The notes below the pieces were generated by a model that searched no databases, was not told where the DNA came from, and saw only the letters and a program-made list of their open reading frames with translations. A DNA stretch of 64,000 bases from Thamnaconus septentrionalis (lineage: Eukaryota > Chordata > Actinopteri > Tetraodontiformes > Monacanthidae). Location: positions 5,500,001 through 5,564,000 of the forward strand of contig CM020503.1 of assembly GCA_009823395.1 (NCBI GenBank), read 5' to 3'. The translations under genes were made by a program, and so were the position numbers. Positions 1-30,467 of this stretch are shown here, in pieces. Within the stretch, counting starts at the first letter, position 1, and each line of letters starts with the position of its first letter.

Positions 1-1440
1 AAAATACTAGAGTGCAAGCCTGTAAAAACAATGTATGGAAAGAACGAATCATCCTAAATAGCTAATCCAGTGCTGATAAAGTAAATGCACAATATTTAAA
101 TGACTGAAGACTTTCAAAATAAAAGAATAAAACTTCAAATGTTAAAAAGGTAGCAGGTCGGTAGAACACAATCTAAAAATCTGCCCGTCTGTCTATGCGG
201 CTTCATCACATCCCTGCTTCTGAAGGCGCCTCATCCCCGAGGGAGAGCACACCCAGCGGGATGGAAAGCTCCCAGGCCGGCCCCCCCGCCTCCCGCTGCC
301 TGCCTTCTCTCCCTTTTGCTTTCTTTATGCCTTTCCTGGTCAAACAATACAATAGTTGTCTATCAGAGAGGGCACCGGGCAGGCGGTCTGGTGGACAGAA
401 ATAAACTTGGCAACTGCCATCTATATTTCAGGTGCGGGGACTCTCCCCCACCGCCCCTCCGCCCCTCTGGCGTCATCAACAATTGCTCTGTTCTGTTTGT
501 TCCCCTCACACCTTTAGCCTCGGCGTCCCTCTGATGCCGGCTTCCCTTTCCTGGAGGGAATCTCTGAAGCATCTGGAAAAACAGGATTCATGCTTACCCA
601 TTGGTACGGTCCTATTGTTATGAATGCAGACCTCATCTGTGGTGGATGAACTGGTTTGGGCCATTTTGCTGAATGGAAATAAGGAATCCTTCACTTAAAA
701 GCCTTGATAAAGTACCACAGCACAAAAGAGGCCCGAGTAAATAAAGATTTTATTGTGAGACTAATTCTAGCTGTTATCAAATATTTTATTATCTTTACTT
801 ACTGCATTGGGCCCATGGAGTCCTGGAGAGTTTTTTTTTTAAAGATTTTTTTTTAGGGCCAGAATTAAATACTAAAGCTAAGCTCAAAGTTAACGAGATT
901 GTTAGAGATGATAATTAGGGAGAGAAATATATTTTCATCAGCAAAGGTAAGGTTGCATGTCTTTTAGGTGACCACTAGGGGGCGCGTGTGTATTCTAACT
1001 GGACCCAAAGCAGCAGGCTGTGTTGTCTTGACGCCGTCATTGACTACCAGCGCTACTTCCTGGAAACACGACTCTAAAAATATTAAAAAGTCAAGTTTCG
1101 TGTAGGTTTTGGTTAACTTGTGCCTTATACGCCCACGTAAACCTATTTGTTTTTACGACGGTTAATATTTCAATATTAAGAACGTACCTAATGATAGCGC
1201 ATGCAGCGAGCGGAGGCTTTTGGGTGAGGAAATCGCAGAAAAAGGTCAGTAAGTTTTAATTACTAGCGATCGCATTAGCTTGCTCGCGAGAGGAAAACTA
1301 ACGCAAGGGTGTGTTGACTGTCGAGGTGAACATATCGTCATATAATATAACATGGCATACAATTTAAACGTTGATATTATACTAAAGACAAGTGTTTGTG
1401 TTGTTTCAACCCACCAACTCTCGTGTTTGTGTTTTCACAG
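1..1440. other. Upstream flank and probable slc38a10 promoter
   Basis: I recognise no coding exon here. The first kilobase is mostly AT-rich with a C-rich patch at 230-310. From about 1000 the sequence becomes CpG-richer, as expected upstream of slc38a10. A possible non-coding first exon ends near 1245, where AAAAAG meets GTCAGT. It could splice to an acceptor at 1440 (TTTTCACAG) that begins the 5' untranslated part of the first coding exon. This 5' UTR intron is an inference from splice motifs only. Confidence 0.35.
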
Positions 1441-1618
1441 ACCGCCACGTCACAGGTTGGCGGAGTAATCCGAAAAACCCTCGGGAGTCGGTCGGTCCGC
1501 GCCGCGGAGCCGATAACCAGGGCTGTGAAGCGCTCACCTGCTCGGCCCTCCATGACTGTCTGACTCCCTGATTTTGACGTCTCTTACTTACGGAGGACTT
1601 GCCTTCAGCCGCTCCACA

Positions 1619-19740
<18,122 letters not shown>

Positions 19741-19958
19741 CACACATCAGACGCACACACATTCCCCACTCCGTCATTCACCTGCAGTCAGAGGCCCCAA
19801 TACTGTGAACCACAATAGCGGTGCCTTACATCCTTTCATTGCCTTCTGAAACAAACAAAGGTGATTTGCTTCACTCTGCGTCTAATCCAAAGTCTGATAT
19901 ATTAAGAGTAAAATATGTAAATATTAACTTATTTCTATGGTGGGAGCAGAGAATGTCC

Positions 19959-19964
19959 AATAAA
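19959..19964 (+). terminator. slc38a10: slc38a10 polyadenylation signal
   Basis: AATAAA 219 bp past the TAG stop at 19738-19740. More AATAAA copies occur near 20550 and 20605, so longer 3' ends are possible; these would overlap the ndufaf8 3' end on the other strand. Confidence 0.65.
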
Positions 19965-20578
19965 GTGTTGACATGTATATACATCTATGCAAAATTCCTT
20001 TCAATGAAGCATTTACGCAGGACAGCTATACTATTGTTCACATCGCACCGGTTGTCACTTTGTTTTTTCCTGTTGTACTCCATGGGTCATGTGCATTGCT
20101 GTCTCCAGCACCGTGTTGTATTAAGTGTTTGGTCAATTTTTGTTTGTCTGTCACTTTTGAGGTGTAAATATTGGAAAATGTCCTGTTTACATATTGTTTA
20201 GATTCATCACGTACTGGATGTCTTGTCTCTCCAAACCTGTGTTCAAGCGACAAGGTGTGACTGCCTTACCAAGCTGTGGACATTGTAGCAGCTTTATGTA
20301 TCTGGGTCCATGATTCCAACTATTCATCATTCCACCGTTTCTCGTTGGTGTATTAGTGCCTTCAAACAATTTGCTACTTAACTCACTGACTCCTCCATTG
20401 TGTTTCTCATTGTAAATATATCAGTGATTACCGTCATTCAAAGTTTTAACTTCACAAAAGAAAATATCAGACCATTGGTATGTTTTAAAGACAGAAATAA
20501 TTTTCATGACTATTTTTGTAGGTGAATTTCTGTGAATTTTGTCGACAAATAAATGTCTTTATGAGCTTGATGTTGGTA

Positions 20579-20584
20579 TTTATT
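20579..20584 (-). terminator. ndufaf8: ndufaf8 polyadenylation signal
   Basis: AATAAA on the minus strand, about 250 bp past the ndufaf8 stop. A second copy lies slightly upstream near 20618. Confidence 0.5.
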
Positions 20585-20836
20585 GAGCCAAACACAAGAA
20601 ATAATAAATATACTTTATTTACCTTTGACTCTTTAAGCGGTATCATCCACACACGGTTGTTCAACTTTACACACAAAAAAACATTAATAGTTTACATACA
20701 GTTCAGAAAATAATAAGAGCTATATTATCAAAAGAAAAATATATTCATATATTATTCATTTTGTCCTCAGTGTCATCTGTCACAGATGACTGGACCAGCA
20801 AGGACCATGTGGCTGAAATGAACCGGAGCTGTTGAT

Positions 20837-21607
20837 TTATTTGGCTTTTTTCTTGGCCTGCAATACAAAAAGAAAAAAGGAAAGAAAAAACAGGTCACAT
20901 TAATTCTCTGAAATCACTTTCTGAAAAACAAGGTAAAGGTTGGACAAGCACATCGTACTGCGTTGGTGAAGCAGGTCTTCAACGCTTCAAATTCCTTTGC
21001 ACACAGGTCCTTCTTCAGCTCCTGTCTGCCTGTTGTTGTAGCTGCCACACACTTCCCGTACGACGCTGCCTGTTGGACAACAAAGATGGCATTCAGCAAC
21101 ACAATGATTCAGAGATTCAAAAGATTTTATTTGTCACATGTCACGTTACATGGCAGTAAAATGGTGTGGCAAAACCCGACGTGACTGTGTATGCAAGAAT
21201 AAAGAGAGTGTCAAAAAGAGAATTTAAAAGTGGCAATTAAATCTAAGTTTTACAAATGAACGCAACAATACACATTTTACCACATAAACAAGAAGTAACA
21301 TCTGCTGAGGTAAGAAAAAAAAATCTGCTAATCGTTGGCAATTTAAAAAAAAAATTAAAAAAAATAGTTCTATTCAGTGACACATTAGTTAGTTGTGTCC
21401 CTTTATGGCTGCACACCCGAGGAGCACAATGCAAGAGCAACACGAGAGCCAAATAATTTCGCTAGTATATCGTTGAGTTGCCACGTACTTAAGTGTTATC
21501 CGCTTGCCCCAATATCCTGAACCTACCTCTCCTGCACACTGGGCAAAAAGTTCTGGGAAAAGCCTCATTTTCTCCCGGCTGCGAGTCCAAACGTTTGGCC
21601 CAGACAT
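20837..21607 (-). CDS. ndufaf8: Complex I assembly factor NDUFAF8 (twin CX9C protein)
   Basis: Small mitochondrial protein that partners NDUFAF5 in assembling respiratory complex I. Coding exons on the minus strand: 21527-21607, 20959-21069, 20837-20857. Phases join to give 70 residues; the human protein (C17orf89) is 74. Two CX9C pairs are visible, Cys24/Cys34 and Cys50/Cys60, the pattern imported by the MIA40 pathway. The stretch LCAKEFEALKTC matches the human protein closely. The last exon codes only AKKKAK and a stop. The chosen ATG gives the family length. Its start faces tepsin 443 bp away, the same neighbour as in human. Confidence 0.9.
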
Positions 21608-22050
21608 GGTGGCCCAACAGGCGTCCACTGGGGGGTCCTTTTGTAATCTAGTGTGAGTGACGAGCAAGATTGAGCTCACTCGAAGATTTGGGAGAAAACG
21701 TTCTCTCGCAGTTTCTCAAATTCAGCCCGTAAACCTCTCCTGTGTTTAAATGCAAAGTGCATGTCTGTAACCTATGCGCGGAGCCATATTGTTGACCCCA
21801 TCATCCGGGAAACGAGCCGCGGAACATTCGCGAGTGTGATTCGCCAATGTCTCGGTGGCTTGACGTGCCTTTTTGAGCATTCGTAAGTATCATTCGCTGT
21901 TTTTTGACTCCCCGTGCATCCGGAACGCCAATAGAATTGAGCGTTGGTTCTCGCTGGCGCACAATTGGCGAAGTCTCCACGCCAAAAGCCCGCCCTCTCG
22001 TCGTCTCTCCAGGAGGAAGATGAGTAACCCGCAGCCAGAACTGCTCAATC
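21608..22050. promoter_or_regulatory. Divergent ndufaf8/tepsin promoter
   Basis: This 443-bp gap separates two start codons on opposite strands, so both promoters must lie here. It is CpG-rich and has no convincing TATA box. GCCATATT at 21783-21790 matches the YY1 consensus, common in TATA-less housekeeping promoters. The core-promoter position is inferred. Confidence 0.65.
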
Positions 22051-23651
22051 ATGGCAACGTTTTTGGAACGTTTATCCTTTCTTCAAAAGGTAGGTCTTGC
22101 TTGTTGTGGAGGTGGAGGAGTGGTCACCCTCCCGACCTCGACGTGACAGAGGTGGACATTAATGTGCCTGCTTCAAACCACTCACTTCTGCCATGACTGT
22201 CTTGCTAGTAGCATTCTAGCTAACAGCAGAAATAAACACATCTGTCAATCTGTTCATCGACAACTTTTTGTTTTGGGAAATTACTCAAGGTGCAGACATT
22301 CTTTTCAGGGTGACCTTGGTTTGATGTGTGCTGAAATATTTTCTGAACTGCGTTTTAAAAGCTAATGCTGTGTGTATTGCACACATATCACAGGGAAACC
22401 ACAACACACCCCTTGCCTTTTACTTTTTCAAAGACTGTCACTTGTTGACAAACGCTTTCTTGATTATTTCAAGGTGCCGACTCTGATGAAAGCCACAGCA
22501 GATGATGAAAACCCCTGCCCCGGCTATCTTTTCCAAGAGATTGGAAGTATCCTTCTTTTGCAGGATTTACAAGATTGGTCTTCATGGAAACAACTACAAA
22601 AATATTAAGAGAAATTGTTTTTAATCAGAGTTTTTGATTATTATAAGTCAATTTACGTGCCATTCTGTAAAACATTGAACTTCAGAGGGTTTAAAGAAAT
22701 ACTCTCTATTTTTCTCTCTTATAATTGTGGTTTTAAAACAGTTTTTTTGTTGTTGTTGTTTTTTTTTTTTTTTTGTTTTTGTTTTTTACAATTCATTGAC
22801 TTGTAATAGTGAGAATGATATCCTGACATGAACACCGTGTTACTGGACGTTGTTTCGCTGCCTGGCCAGCACTTTCTCACAAGAACACATCCTGCTTTAT
22901 GGCAAAATTAACATCCCAGCATCAGCACTTTTGTCTGGCTACTGTAAGGAGCTAGCTAGCTATGCTCTGTATGAGCAAAGAGACCAAAGAAGATATGAAA
23001 TGAGGAGAAGCTAGCAGAGCAAAGGAACCAAACAGGCTTGTACCCATGAGAGACTGTCAGCCAGGTAGAGGAGTCTTATTAGGTCTATAGTCCCATATAA
23101 GTAGAATTAAAGTTATTTAAGTCTTATTGTAAAACTGTTATTTGGAGATAAAAAATATATATATTTATATACCAAGTACATCTTTTTTTATACAGCAAAA
23201 CCAAATTACACATTGGCTGATCTAAAGCTTTGCATTTTAACTAGAGAAGGATTGATTGGTTTAGCCCTTTAATAAGTCACCTTGCAGAAATCTCCCATGA
23301 GTCTTCAAGCTGTGGTCAGTGTTTGTTGGAGTACCTGCTGGAGAGGCTGCAGGTGGAGTCGTGTCACGTCAAACTCAAGGTGGGGAGCGTCATCACTGAG
23401 GTTTCTATATGTCTGACATGAGACTGCACCTCCTTGACTGTCTTCAAGTCGCTCAAGGTTCTCTTTGTTTGTTTGGTGTTTCAGGTGCTGAAAATATTTG
23501 TTCACCTGTGCAGTCATGGCTCCAACCAGTTCCTCACAGAACTAAGAAGAAACTCCACTTTCATCCAGCAGGCTTCAGGTTCTAGATTGTTCTTCTTTGC
23601 TCCTATTTAGTGTTGCCACACACCACCCCCAACTAATAGTTGCCTTCTCTC

Positions 23652-23682
<31 letters not shown>

Positions 23683-24601
23683 TTTACAGCGGCCCTCCTG
23701 ACCCAATCCATGGTTCAGCATTGTACCAGAAGGTTAGAAATACTGCGCAGGTAAGATGCTCCATGTTTATTTTAAAAAAAAAAAACATTATTATTTTATT
23801 ATTATCATAATATCAGCATGCTGTCTAACATATCAGTATGCACACAATTGATTTTTTGTTTTGTTTTGCTTTTGCAGGAAGTGGCCAGATTACTTTTCAC
23901 AGATACATTTTCAGCCAAAAGCACCATTTCTGCACAAAACTCTGTCCCTCAGGCTGTGGGTGAGTAACAGCAAAATACAGTCAAAGTAAATTCAGACATT
24001 TACAGGAGAAAGACCACTCACTCCTTTGAGGACTCAAACATACAACAACATATATCTTGACAGATAGTTTGAGAGCGGCGTGGAAGAGGCCGTCAATGTT
24101 CTGTGTTCACCTGGAACCACCCTCATTAAACAGAGAGGGAGGCCCTCAGCACCAAACCTCCAGTAGTTTGCTCCCTACAGTTGTGATCAAATATGTGGGA
24201 CTCTTCATCCACTTCTCTGTGAACAGAATCCGTTCAGATGAGAGGCAAAACATCCTCAAGATGCGAAGAACCGGTCCAGTCGCCTCAGTTTAACCTTCAA
24301 GACTCGTGTGACCTGGGCGACTAAGAACCTTCACAGACATTAGCTTCATATATCGCCAATGCTCACACAGTGGGCCTTTAAATTGATGATTAGTAATAAT
24401 GGTAAAGATTTTAATACCAAGTGATCAGGGTATATTGAAACTTGTGGATGCCACACCAGCAGCGCTCTGCATCGTTGGAGGTATTTAACACATGACGTTG
24501 TTTGGTGTTTGTGTCCAGGTATGGGCTCAGGGACTCACCAGAGGAGGTCCGGAATGCAGGGATTTGGAAACAGTCCAGGGAAGAATGGGACTGGTGAGAG
24601 T

Positions 24602-24636
<35 letters not shown>

Positions 24637-25846
24637 TGTTAATTGAACATGGCTCATGGTCTTGTGCACTGCCTCTGAACAGGCGGCGACTCGCTGCTGG
24701 ATAAGATCCAGAAAGCAGCGGAGGTGGTGGCCAGCGCCGTCCTCCCACCAACAGAGCATCAGGGCATCCGGCTCCTCGAGTCCCACTACAGGGCTGTCAT
24801 GGCACCGTCTGCACCCATCGAGGTGGCCGTGCCTGCCTGTGCCTATAACCTGCAAACTCTCAAACCAAAAGGTGAGTCGTCGTCATTTGACTGACTGTTG
24901 CTGCAGTGCCAGCGTCACGGTGCGAGACCTCTGCTGCGCGCAGCACTTGGACTTGACGATGCGGCGATGTGTCTTCACCAAAGCGTCCACCAGGTGGTGC
25001 CGAGGGCAGATCGGAGGTGGCTGGGAAGAGACGGACAGTGGCAACAGCTCCTCTCACAACTCCTCTCAGGAAATGGTGGCCAACAGCCGAACCTCAGAGG
25101 GCAGCAAGTCCGCTGGGACCGAGAGCCAATCAGAGGCCAGTAAAGAGAGCAGTGGCGACCTATCAGAAAGGTGTGTTGATGTTCTGGCAGTTTAGGTTAC
25201 TGTGTACATCTATTGATGTGTTTGTTCTCAATTGGTTTTGTGTTGTTGTTGTTTTTCCCAGGGTGGAAGCACTACAGTTGGGGGATTGTGGCCAGGAGGT
25301 GGCGCTGATCAGCAGGCTGACTGAGGGATCCAAAATCTTTCTGTCCAGGGAGGAGAGCCAGAGCTTCATTAAAGAGTAGGTGCAGATAAAGTCATGCTGG
25401 AAATGTTTGTCGCTTACTCGCGTGCATACAGGATTTGAATGTGTAACCTTTCCTTTCCTACATCTTTTAAGTTCACCTCACAGGCACTTTTGGTTAAGAG
25501 CTCATAGAGAGCGTTCATAAAGAGGCAAATACTGGAAGATGATTGGACGGTTGGCCTTGCACCACAATGTTTAGTCAGTCAGGAGAGATGATTAAATTAC
25601 TATTTAACTGTGAAACCGCTGTCCAGATGTTGCAAAATAAAATGTAATTAGCACCTGTTTGCTTCTTTTTCCTGCTTTATTTCAATGTGCTTTATCAGGG
25701 CAGCTTAGAGCAGTCGCTCATCTCTTGCGTAGCTCCCGCCTCCTTCTACACTGCCGTCTATTGGATGGTGCCAAGATGGATAAGCTAAATTTCAGAGTTG
25801 AAATGTGAAATGTGAGCGATTGGGCAGCAGGTTCACTGCTGTGGCC

Positions 25847-25895
<49 letters not shown>

Positions 25896-26930
25896 TCTGC
25901 CAGGTGTTCCATTCTTAATTGTGAGGTCGTGCTGGAGCTTCTCTCAAGCAAACTTCAAGAACCCTCCAACAATGTTCAAATGGTAACAAATCTTATTGGA
26001 GATCCACATTTTCTTGAATGCACTTGATGTAGATCCACACTCTGACTGCTCTTTCCGTATGATGCAGAGGGCGCTGTGCGCGGTGTCGTGCCTCCTGACC
26101 TCTGACCTCCTCTCCCTGGAACAAATGTTCGGAGCTACGCAGCGGAGGCTCCGCCAGCTCTGCGGGGGGGCGCCAGGACCTGTGGCCAACAAGGCCACCA
26201 AGGTAGGGATGCTAGCAATGAATTTATTATTGATTAATTGCTCCCAATGGGGCTGGCAGCACCTTGCATGGCAGCAGCCACCCGTGGGTGAATGAGAGGC
26301 CATTGTAAAGCGCTTTGGGGTACGTTGAAGGTGCTGGAAAGCGCTGTAGAAGTGCAGTCCACTCACCATTTTCTGGTCTCCTCTCACAAGATCCTGCGGC
26401 AGTTTGAGGCTCTCATGGGTGGAGGTGGATCTTCCCACACTCAAAGACAGGAAGCAGAAAACCACCAGCCACCGCCTCATCTGACGTCAACTGACTCGCC
26501 TGTGCACAGTCGGCCGCCACGCCCCGCTGACCCCGTCACCGCAGCCGAGAGAGACTCCCCGGGGGAGCCGCCGGACGACGGCCATCCGGACACAGAGTCG
26601 TCACGGAACCAGTCGGGTCGGAGCGGGGCGGCCGGAGTCCAGACGGACCACGAGTCAGCGGACTTTAACGCGGACGGCGGCGCCTCTCCGCCAACAGAGC
26701 GAGAGCTGCAGCTCCCCGGTGTGAGCAGACTGTCCCTCTTCAGTGGCATGCAGCTGGTCACCAAGGGCAGAGCCCAGTGTCACAGCGAGCAGATGGTTGT
26801 CAGCGGCGACGGGGACGATGACCAAAGCCCCGCCGACCAGCAGCCCGGCGTCCAGGCCTCGTCCACTTCCAGTTCAGCTCCAGCAGAAAGCAGCCAACCA
26901 CCATCAGCCTTCTCCTTTCTCAACCTCTGA
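22051..26930 (+). CDS. tepsin: Tepsin, AP-4 complex accessory protein
   Basis: Epsin-like coat protein bound to AP-4 at the trans-Golgi network. Coding exons: 22051-22089, 22474-22546, 23288-23379, 23485-23578, 23683-23750, 23878-23959, 24519-24593, 24683-24871, about 25005-25170, 25262-25375, 25904-25982, 26068-26202, 26391-26930; about 581 residues (human 525). Residues 1-149 form the ENTH domain (CPGYLFQEIGKISHES). Residues about 293-402 form the VHS-like domain, starting after LSREESQSFIKE. Two AP-4 ear-binding motifs are present: LFSGMQL at 518-524 (beta-4) and SAFSFLN at 574-580 (epsilon). The 5' edge of the ninth exon is uncertain: the obvious acceptor at 24906 gives the wrong frame. 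TAG after FIKE at 25377 is intronic, because the donor is GTAGGT. Confidence 0.9.
24602..24634 (+). repeat. (CA)n microsatellite
   Basis: CA run only a few bases past the donor of the seventh tepsin coding exon. Confidence 0.9.
25851..25892 (+). repeat. (CT)n microsatellite used as polypyrimidine tract
   Basis: About 42 bases of pure CT end 11 bases before the acceptor of the tepsin exon at 25904. The repeat appears to supply the pyrimidine tract for that splice site, so length changes could affect splicing. Confidence 0.85.
26240..26365 (+). repeat. Fragment of a common fish interspersed repeat
   Basis: Contains TAAAGCGCTTTGGGG and GCGCTGTAGAAGTGCAGTCC, close to a repeat tail I remember from many fish introns (AAAGCGCT twice, then TGCAGTCCA). 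It runs up to the acceptor region of the last tepsin exon. The family name is not certain. Confidence 0.5.
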
Positions 26931-28157
26931 CCAGCGGCTGGAACTGTTAGTAGTTAAGTCATGATGTCGTCACAAATTTAGTTTCAGAAATATATTTAAT
27001 TTTGTAAACCAAAATCTGATCGGTGAGATCCTCTCTCTGTTTTCTTTGTACGATGCCTCCGAAAACCTTAATTTATTTGTCAGATTTTGTGTCTACAGAG
27101 ATTTAAAATGCGTTGGTAGGTTGTGGATAATCTCAATCTGGTTCAAGATATGGAAGTATTGTGCACGGGTTGGTAGCATGTATGGCTGTCTGCTATTATA
27201 CAGATGCTTCAAGGCCCAATGTGTAAGATTTAGTGCCATCTAATGGTCAAAAAGCGTTTTGCAAACGATGCTAATGTCATTCCTTGTTTTTGTCTTGTCC
27301 CTCTTGATCGTACGTCTCTCGTCTGCAAGGTGTGAACAGATTCATGTTGTGGGCTGCTGTAGATCTGTCATGGTGCAATGGTGCAATATTGTAGTCAGAA
27401 GTGGAGCCGCTCTGGATGAAACATTTAGCGCTTATCAGCAAAACACAACTTATTCATCTTGAGTGACTTTACTCGAGTAAATACCCATGGACGCCTTTTA
27501 AATTTTACACAGTGGGCCTTTACGTCTCAGGATTTTATCATTTTTTTCTTTTTTTTTTTAAATAACTGAAACAACTGCTACACCTCTACAGCGTGCCCAG
27601 TCTCCTCCGATGTCAGCTCACTTGACTTAACCGAGTGCAGTGCCCATGCTTAGAGCTTCACTGCGGCTTCCTTTCTCCGACAAACCTGCAAGTGAGAGTG
27701 GTCTTCCGTATTTTATTTTTTCGGGTGATTGTCATACAAGTGTCTGTTTACAATTTATTTATTAAGTCCACCACAGTGATCCAACCTAACCTGAGATTGT
27801 TTGTGAAGTGCACCAGTGTGACGAGAACTGTTAAGAGTACTAATGAAAGGATGTTGTCCATAATGTGTGGGATTAGATGTCTGCCGTTGGTTTAATGCAA
27901 TATATCTGCAAATGGATTTAACCAACAAAACAAACAAAAAAAAAAAGGCAGATAATTAACACCTTCAGTGTTGTTGCTTCAGCTACATTCTCCACAGCAC
28001 TATAAAGAACTGGGGAATGTTCAACACTACTCAACTCTAACCTCTGGAAAGAGTTTACAGTACTGATGCGTTTTATGCTTGATATTAAAAACTTGCTGTT
28101 CTTTTGTTACAGCACAATGACAAAAAAGGAGTGTTTTTACTTTACTTTCAGCAACGC
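26931..28157. other. tepsin 3' UTR and intergenic space
   Basis: I see no gene in this stretch. It is AT-rich with short T and A runs (27541-27560, 27930-27947). No canonical AATAAA follows tepsin closely; an ATTAAA near 28084 is the nearest variant I noticed. The convergent gene vcf1 ends on the far side. Confidence 0.5.
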
Positions 28158-28163
28158 TTTATT
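28158..28163 (-). terminator. vcf1: vcf1 polyadenylation signal
   Basis: Minus-strand AATAAA about 960 bp past the vcf1 stop, giving a 3' UTR of roughly 1 kb. It includes a CAA/TTG trinucleotide run near 28876-28893. Confidence 0.5.
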
Positions 28164-29122
28164 TCAATGTCAAATGATGTAGAAAAGTTACATAAGATAT
28201 GAATTACTTGCACGTCCCATTTGAACTCACTACACAGTGTGCTGGTCACAGTGAACCATACAGTAACAAGTAAGGCTGAAAGGCTTGCGCAACACAAATA
28301 CGCATGTGCAAATAAAAAGTAACGCATTGTTGCAAATCAGTAAAGCTTTGTTTTTTTTGTTGAGGTTGTTCTTATGAGGAAATGCAGCTTGATCACACAG
28401 CTCTGTAATTAGCCCGGCTCTAATCTGGATTTTGGTTGTGAGGCTCATGGGGAATTTCAGTTCCTTTTTTCGAAACCTACTAAACTGCAGATGCAAAAAC
28501 AGACTGATGTTGAACCTACAAGAACCTAAAGGTGCTTGGCGGGAGACAAAGAAGCTTTTTTTTTTTCTTTTAGGACCTTTGTGAACCTTATCTGCTGAAA
28601 CAACAACTCCTGCCACACAGATGCAAACATGTGACTTCCCCAGTCGAGAGTAAACAGGCTGAGGAGCTGTTGAGTAAAGTGCTGAGCTTTTTATTTTGCT
28701 GTTTTTGTTTTTTTTTTTGCAAGCACTTTGGATCATCACACTTTTGTTTGTGATTAGCACCAATGACAATGTCCACGCATCACTGCACGCAATGGTATCC
28801 CTCTATAAAGTGCACATGGTGCGTGCACACGCACGCTCACACTCCCACGTACAGAAACATTTAATACTGCACACACAACAACAACAACAACAACAAAAAA
28901 GAACACAGTGGCAGGGCCATGGAAAGGCGAATGTGCTTATGGTCTTGACGAATGATAACATGGCGAGGTGGGGACGAGCCTTCACGGCCAAAATCTGTAA
29001 ACCTCCCCACAAGTCGTCCCCTTCCAAACACCCAACCTGAAGCGCGTCGCTTGAGGCGTCTTCAGCCACTTGCAGACAGAGAGGGACAAAGAGGGTTGGG
29101 CGACGGAGGTCAGGGGTCACGG

Positions 29123-30467
29123 TCATGTTGAGCCCAGCCGCCCTCTTGTCTGAAGACTACTGAAGTGTGCCTCCCGCAGCACTCTGTTGATGTAGTCATA
29201 CGAGACACTGCTGCTGCCGCCGCTGCCGTCGCCATGGTTACCGTGCTGCGTGGAGCTAGCAGAGTCTTGGGACTGGGGGCTGAGGGAGGGCTGGCTGATG
29301 CGGCCGTTCTGGCTGTGAATGCACGGCCTGGCCGTGGCCACGATGGCTCGCTCTGGACTGCTGGTTCCGTTGCTGCTGTCGCTGCTGGAAGACTGGAAGC
29401 AAAACATAGGAAACGCATAGATGAAGTGCGTGTGCAATGTGGAGGCGCACGCGTTGAATAAAACATGCAAAGCTCTTGCTGAGCGCTCCAGTGTATATAA
29501 AATGCAGAGATGTGTGGAGGTATTTACAGTGTATAAACATGACACGGGGTTGTTTCCATGAATGTAAATGGTCTTAAGCCGGCTTTAGGAAATGTGCTGC
29601 TTTAAAGCAGCGTATTATAACCCTACTTAAAGGCCTAGCGTCTACATATACAGGCGTCTATTGACATAAAATAGAATAGAACATGTGTGTCAGTTGTTTC
29701 AAATCTGCGTTCCTTTATTTGTATTATGTACGTATGTACAGTGGCGCAGCATGTGGACCTGCTCTGGGTTTGGTGATTTTACCCTGACGTCACAGATTGT
29801 ATAAGAGATCAAGTGGGCCACCAGAAAACAGGGCGACGATATACTTTCTTTCTAAAAATAGAAGCTAGCAAATCTTACACACTGACTCTTCTCAGATGTT
29901 CAAAAATACTCTGGGCGCAACCTGTGAGCGCAAAAGGTCCTCAAATAATGTGAGTGTCATGTACCTCTGAATCCAAATCCGTCACGAGCAGACTGGGACC
30001 CCCTCCTAACCTCTTGGCCTGGGGACTCAGCTGCTGCTGCTCCTCCTCACTGCCACAGCTGCGGTGTCGTTTCCTGCGTGAGTCACATAGGAGAGGGCGA
30101 GAAGACGGTGAGAAGGGAGTGATTATGTGGCGTTCACGTTAAAAGTGAGACATTGTGACATGGGTTCGGGAGGGGGCGGAGTGACAGAATCAAGGAGTGT
30201 GTGAAGAAAACAGCAAGAGGACCCAAAAATAGCAACTCACACTCGGAGCAGTTATATAATCAGACATGCGGCATTAGCAACACAGTAATTAACACACTTT
30301 CAGCGAGATTCGACCGACAGACCTTTAGACTTAGAGGTACTTGGGCACTGTCTTTGCTCATGTAGCTCTAATATCGCGTTACAAGGAGGCGGAAGTGCTG
30401 GAGAAGGTCTTTTACACAATGACATGGGTGAAAATGGTGGTGACTGATACCTGCTGTAGGTCAGCAT
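29123..30467 (-). CDS. vcf1: VCP nuclear cofactor 1 (FAM104A family)
   Basis: Small, largely disordered protein of the FAM104 family, reported to bind the p97/VCP ATPase and promote its nuclear entry. Coding exons on the minus strand: 30451-30467, 29965-30073, 29123-29392; phases join to give 131 residues. A basic cluster (RKRHR, residues 6-10) could serve as a nuclear localisation signal. The middle is Ser-rich. The C-terminal helix at 107-126 (YDYINRVLREAHF, then SLQTRG) is the family's VCP-binding signature as I remember it. The ATG at 30467 is the first in frame; a TTG 18 nt upstream is not a likely start. The teleost paralogue (fam104a or fam104b) is not settled. Confidence 0.8.

Noticed and set aside
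24907..25004. Extending the tepsin ninth exon back to the acceptor at 24906
   Set aside because: It gives a stop codon in the incoming frame; kept as an open finding, not in the model.
25374..25379. TAG after FIKE as a tepsin stop codon
   Set aside because: A GTAGGT donor at 25376 removes it, and the next exon continues with the family sequence CSILNCEVVLELL.
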